DNA of 64,000 nucleotides from Grifola frondosa. Lineage: Eukaryota; Basidiomycota; Agaricomycetes; Polyporales; Grifolaceae. This document shows, in pieces, positions 60,437 through 64,000 of this stretch. The notes under the pieces were generated by a model. The model made no database searches. It worked only from the letters and a program-made list of their open reading frames with translations, and had not been told where the DNA came from. Where the stretch lies: assembly GCA_001683735.1 (NCBI GenBank), contig LUGG01000007.1, positions 310,001-374,000 of the forward strand, given 5' to 3'. Numbering within the stretch: the first letter of the stretch is position 1; every line of letters starts with the position of its first letter. Both the position numbers and the translations under genes were made by a program.

Positions 60437-63400
60437 TCACCGGAACCCGCGGAGCAGCGTCTGCATTGGGAATGATGACCGATGCTGGACCCGGTTTCTC
60501 GCCAAATGGAGCTTCCTCTCTCCCGCCAGCTTGTTTATCGCATTCATTAGATCGCTTCGTCGTAAGGGTTCTACAAAAACCATCATGAGCATGTCAAACG
60601 CATCCCGCAATTCGTTCAACTCACTCGTAATATGATCGTCCTGGTGTACGAAGAGCGTAGAGTCAGCGGCATTTATGAAGATACACGGAGATTACTGACC
60701 ATTCCAGCCTGCAAACATCTCTCCCTATCTCCGATCACTGTAATAACATTATGTGAATATCAAAAGGAGCTTTGTGGAGTAACTCTGACACGCACTGGCA
60801 TGTGCTGTTAAAGCGATAATAGGAACGGGGTCGAGACCATGTGATGTTTCGTAAGAACGAATCAATTCAGTGGCCTCCATTCCACCCATAAACGGCATTG
60901 AGACGTCCATCTGATAACATCATAAGTAAACGCGCAGTCGGAGCGATGATGACACTCACGAGAATGACGTCGAATGGCCTGTTTCTCTGCACCCTCGCCT
61001 TGAAGGCATCGACAGCCAAGGATCCGTTCTCCGCGATCTCGACCTGGTGACCGTACTTCTCGAGGATCTTCACGGCTAACTTCTGGTTGACTAAATTGTC
61101 CTCCGCAATGAGGATGTCGTACGGCACGTCGTTCTCGGCGACGACTGGCGTCACTGTATTAGACTCTAATGCCGATATTAACGCAGAAGCAAGGTCTTGT
61201 GCGGTCACGGGTGTGGTCACTTGAGATGATATACTGTTATCAAGGCACCATTTTACTGCGCAAGGATTAGTTGGCTCCTCGTCAACACACATAGGCACTC
61301 ACAGTTCAATCGAGGTGTGGATTGCTATCATAGCAGTGAATAAATGCCCATGAACATAGATATGGAAACATACTGGTGACAACAAGACGATTGGTATATA
61401 TCGGAGATGTTCGTACTCGCGTAAGTTCTCCGTCTGTCATGAGGTTAACATGTACTCCCCCCTGGGAAGAGAGGAAGTAGAACGAAACATACCACGTTCA
61501 GGGAATCAACGACAATGGTATCGATATGAGGGCAGGTTGCTTTGTCCGCAACCTCAGAGACGTCATGGACAACATATGGCCTTAATCCGAGCTCTAGCAC
61601 TCTCTGGACAACGCCAGTCCGGTCATAAAGGGTATCAACAAAGAGAATGTTACGCTTCTGGAAGGGCTGCATCTTGGCGAGAGTCGCATCCATGGACATT
61701 GGGCTAATTTGCGACGAGATGGTGAAGAAGAACTTGGAGCCGCTGCTCACTTCGGACTCCACCCACATGTTACCCTGCATGAGGGTGACGAGTCGCTTGG
61801 AGATCGATAATCCGAGGCCAGTACCACCATATTCCTAGAATGGCAAATGGTCGTCAATGCGGATCCTAGGCAACGACAACGGAAGTGAAAAACCCTGGTC
61901 GTAGAGCCATCCGCTTGACAGAACGTGTCGAAAATCATAGTCAACTTGTCCTTGGCAATACCAATACCCGTGTCGGACACGCAGAACTCCAGGGTGACAC
62001 TTTGGTCGTCCAGCGCGAGTAACCTGCAGCTCAGAGCAACGTGGCCCTTTCTTGAAACCTTCGACGGGGTGAACTTGATCGCATTACCAACGAGGTTGGT
62101 GATGACTTGGCGTAAACGGAGGGAGTCACCGATGAGCTGATCAGGGATATCAGGGTCGACATCGTATGTGAGATCCAACTGGTTCTGAGACGCGCGGACC
62201 ACTAATGTCTTCAAGATGCCGAACACAGTTTGCCTGAGGGAGTATGAGACTTGCTCCATTGTCATCCGGCCAGCTTCGACTAGAAGACATCTGTCAGCAA
62301 TTGGCCACAACAGAAAAGGATAGAAAACATACTCTTCGAGATATCCAAGATATCGTCAATGATCAATAATAATGACCGAGCCAAACTATGCACTAATAAC
62401 AAGCTCTCACGTTGCGACCGATTCAAGTCGCTATCGAGTGTGAGCTCCGTCATCCCAATTATACCGTTCATTGGTGTCCTGTGATGCGTTTATCAAACAA
62501 AGGGATAGCGAAGTCGAGAACCAACCGACCTTATCTCATGAGACATATTCGCCAAGAATTCTGACTTGCTACGATTCGCCAACTCAGCAGCTTCCCTTGC
62601 AGCGGTGTTCTTCTGGATACTATCACGCAAGTTGAACACCATCTGGTTGATCTGTGTTTTCAACGAGTCCATTTCTCCGCTAGCTTCGACGGTAATGAAC
62701 CGACTGAAGTCGCCGTCCATGGCTGCAGCGGATATTTGCGCGAAGCCTCTCACTTGTGTTGTCAAGTTGCTTGCCATAGTGTTGACGGACATCCTATAGC
62801 CCTACCATCAGTATATAACCCAATGCGACAGAAAAACAGAAGACTTACGTAATTTCTTGCCAGATACCTTCAACGTTTCCGACTTCGGCCTGACCACCTA
62901 ACTTGCCCTCAGTACCGACTTCTCTGGCGACCTTCTTGACCTCAGCAGCGAATATGGCCAATTGGTCGATCATACGGTTGATGGTGTTTACCAAGTCCAA
63001 AATCTCTCCAGAGACAGGAACACCGGTGACCTTGGCCGTCAAGTCTCCTCGAGCGACAGCCGTCTGGGGAAGCGTGAGCTCCTGGACGATGTGATGTATG
63101 CCGTACTTACCGTAGCCACCGCAATCGTGCGCACTTGTAATGTCAACTAGATAAGTGCATGAGTCAAGTGAATCTGGAGAGTTGTGCGCTTGAAACTCAC
63201 ATTCGCGGCCATGACGTTGACATTATCCGTCAAGTCCTAGGGATTTCACCACATTTAGTTAACGTATGTACACAAGCGGATGAGAGGCCTCACCTTCCAA
63301 GTACCGCCGACGTTCGTAACCTGTGCCTGACCACCCAAGCGACCTTCTGTACCCACTTCCTTTGCGACCCTTGTGACCTCGTCGGCAAAGATGCTCAAGC

Positions 63401-64000
63401 TCTCCGTCATGCCGTTGACCGTTTCTTTCAAGTCTAGCATCTCTCCGCGCACATCGACCGTGATCCGCTTCGTCAAGTCTCCGCCTGCGACAGCTTTCGT
63501 GACTTCCGCGATCGACCGTACCTGGTTCGTCAAATTCATAGCCATTAAGTTCACGTTATCCGCCAAGACCTAGAACACGTTGCGAGTTGATCAGGGGTCT
63601 GCATAACAAAATTGAACATTGAACATTACCTTCCACATGCCCTGGACGTCAGGCACGTAGGCTTGACCTCCCATGATACCCTCGGTTCCGACTTCGAGGG
63701 AGACACGAGTGACCTCAGACGCCAATGTCGAGAGTCGGGCAACCATCAGGTTGACAGTAGTCTTCAAGTCTAACATCTCTCCTTGCACGTCGACGTTCAC
63801 GGTCCGGCTCAAATCTCCGTTTGCCACGGCCTTTGTCACTTCAGATATTGAGCGCACTTGATCGGTCAAATTGGTTGCCATTTTCTGCACACAGACAAGT
63901 TAACGGGACGGTATACATCAGAGGGAACGGACGCGATGAGCTATCGGGAGCGTGGTGAAACGGCGAAGTGGCACTTACGTTCACGTTCCTCGTCAAGTCT
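60437..64000 (-). CDS. NIK1: group III hybrid histidine kinase (Nik1/Os-1 type), 5' end outside window
   Basis: Osmosensing hybrid histidine kinase upstream of the HOG pathway, in other fungi the sensor involved in phenylpyrrole and dicarboximide responses. The gene runs off the right edge. Four HAMP-type repeats are visible ([19 protein letters not shown] at 63850, [19 protein letters not shown] at 63510, [12 protein letters not shown] at 63040, [18 protein letters not shown] at 62750), each followed by EVGTEG..GGQA except the last. Then come the phosphoacceptor LANMSHEIR (about 62530), the N box [17 protein letters not shown] (about 62110), [11 protein letters not shown] (61970) and [10 protein letters not shown] (61830). 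The receiver domain has [20 protein letters not shown] (61100) and the acceptor Asp in [16 protein letters not shown] (60900), then [10 protein letters not shown]-terminal end near 60437 is uncertain because of an apparent missing base at 60511-60524. No membrane segment in this part. Confidence 0.92.

Overview
The window is nuclear DNA of a filamentous basidiomycete, most likely an agaricomycete. The genes are split by many 45-80 nt GT-AG introns, lie close together on both strands and have no operon structure. Spermidine synthase and saccharopine reductase are fused in one gene, which is a basidiomycete hallmark. F-box/LRR genes are expanded, and there is a pectinase (GH28), a group III hybrid histidine kinase and a PARP-E2 fusion. 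I saw no CRISPR array, rRNA, tRNA or intact transposon.

Layout. 0-5 kb: F-box genes (one cut by the left edge, one decayed, one intact with an LRR-like body). 5.5-11.1 kb: farnesyltransferase beta subunit (RAM1) and the SPE3-LYS9 fusion, both on the minus strand. 11.9-18 kb, minus strand: an MFS sugar transporter, a poorly defined small secreted-protein candidate with a good TATA box, and a GH28 pectinase; transporter plus pectinase suggests a small local nutrient-acquisition group. 19-22.1 kb: two tandem F-box paralogues. 22.3-30 kb: nucleoporin Nup84/Nup107 divergent from a two-HKD phospholipase D. 30-36.5 kb: accessory region with a beta-trefoil-like hypothetical protein, degraded F-box-like pieces, an inverted repeat and an unrecognised gene. 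36.8-39.8 kb: SET-domain protein convergent with an alpha/beta hydrolase. 40.5-46.4 kb: a giant ankyrin protein whose N-terminus resembles a nucleotidyltransferase. 48.3-50.4 kb: TMEM184/OST-alpha membrane protein. 51.3-52.9 kb: single-pass wall/surface protein. 53.3-57.9 kb: PARP-UBC fusion, divergent from the DEAD-box helicase HAS1 (58.1-59.9 kb). 60.4-64 kb: C-terminal two thirds of a NIK1/Os-1-type histidine kinase running off the right edge.

A cross-cutting observation: at least a dozen otherwise conserved genes, including essential ones (SPE3-LYS9, HAS1), each appear to lack a single base, often in a short homopolymer. This is best explained by systematic deletion errors in the assembly rather than by wholesale pseudogenisation. 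Several gene models below therefore contain an apparent frameshift that I describe but do not count as a biological break.
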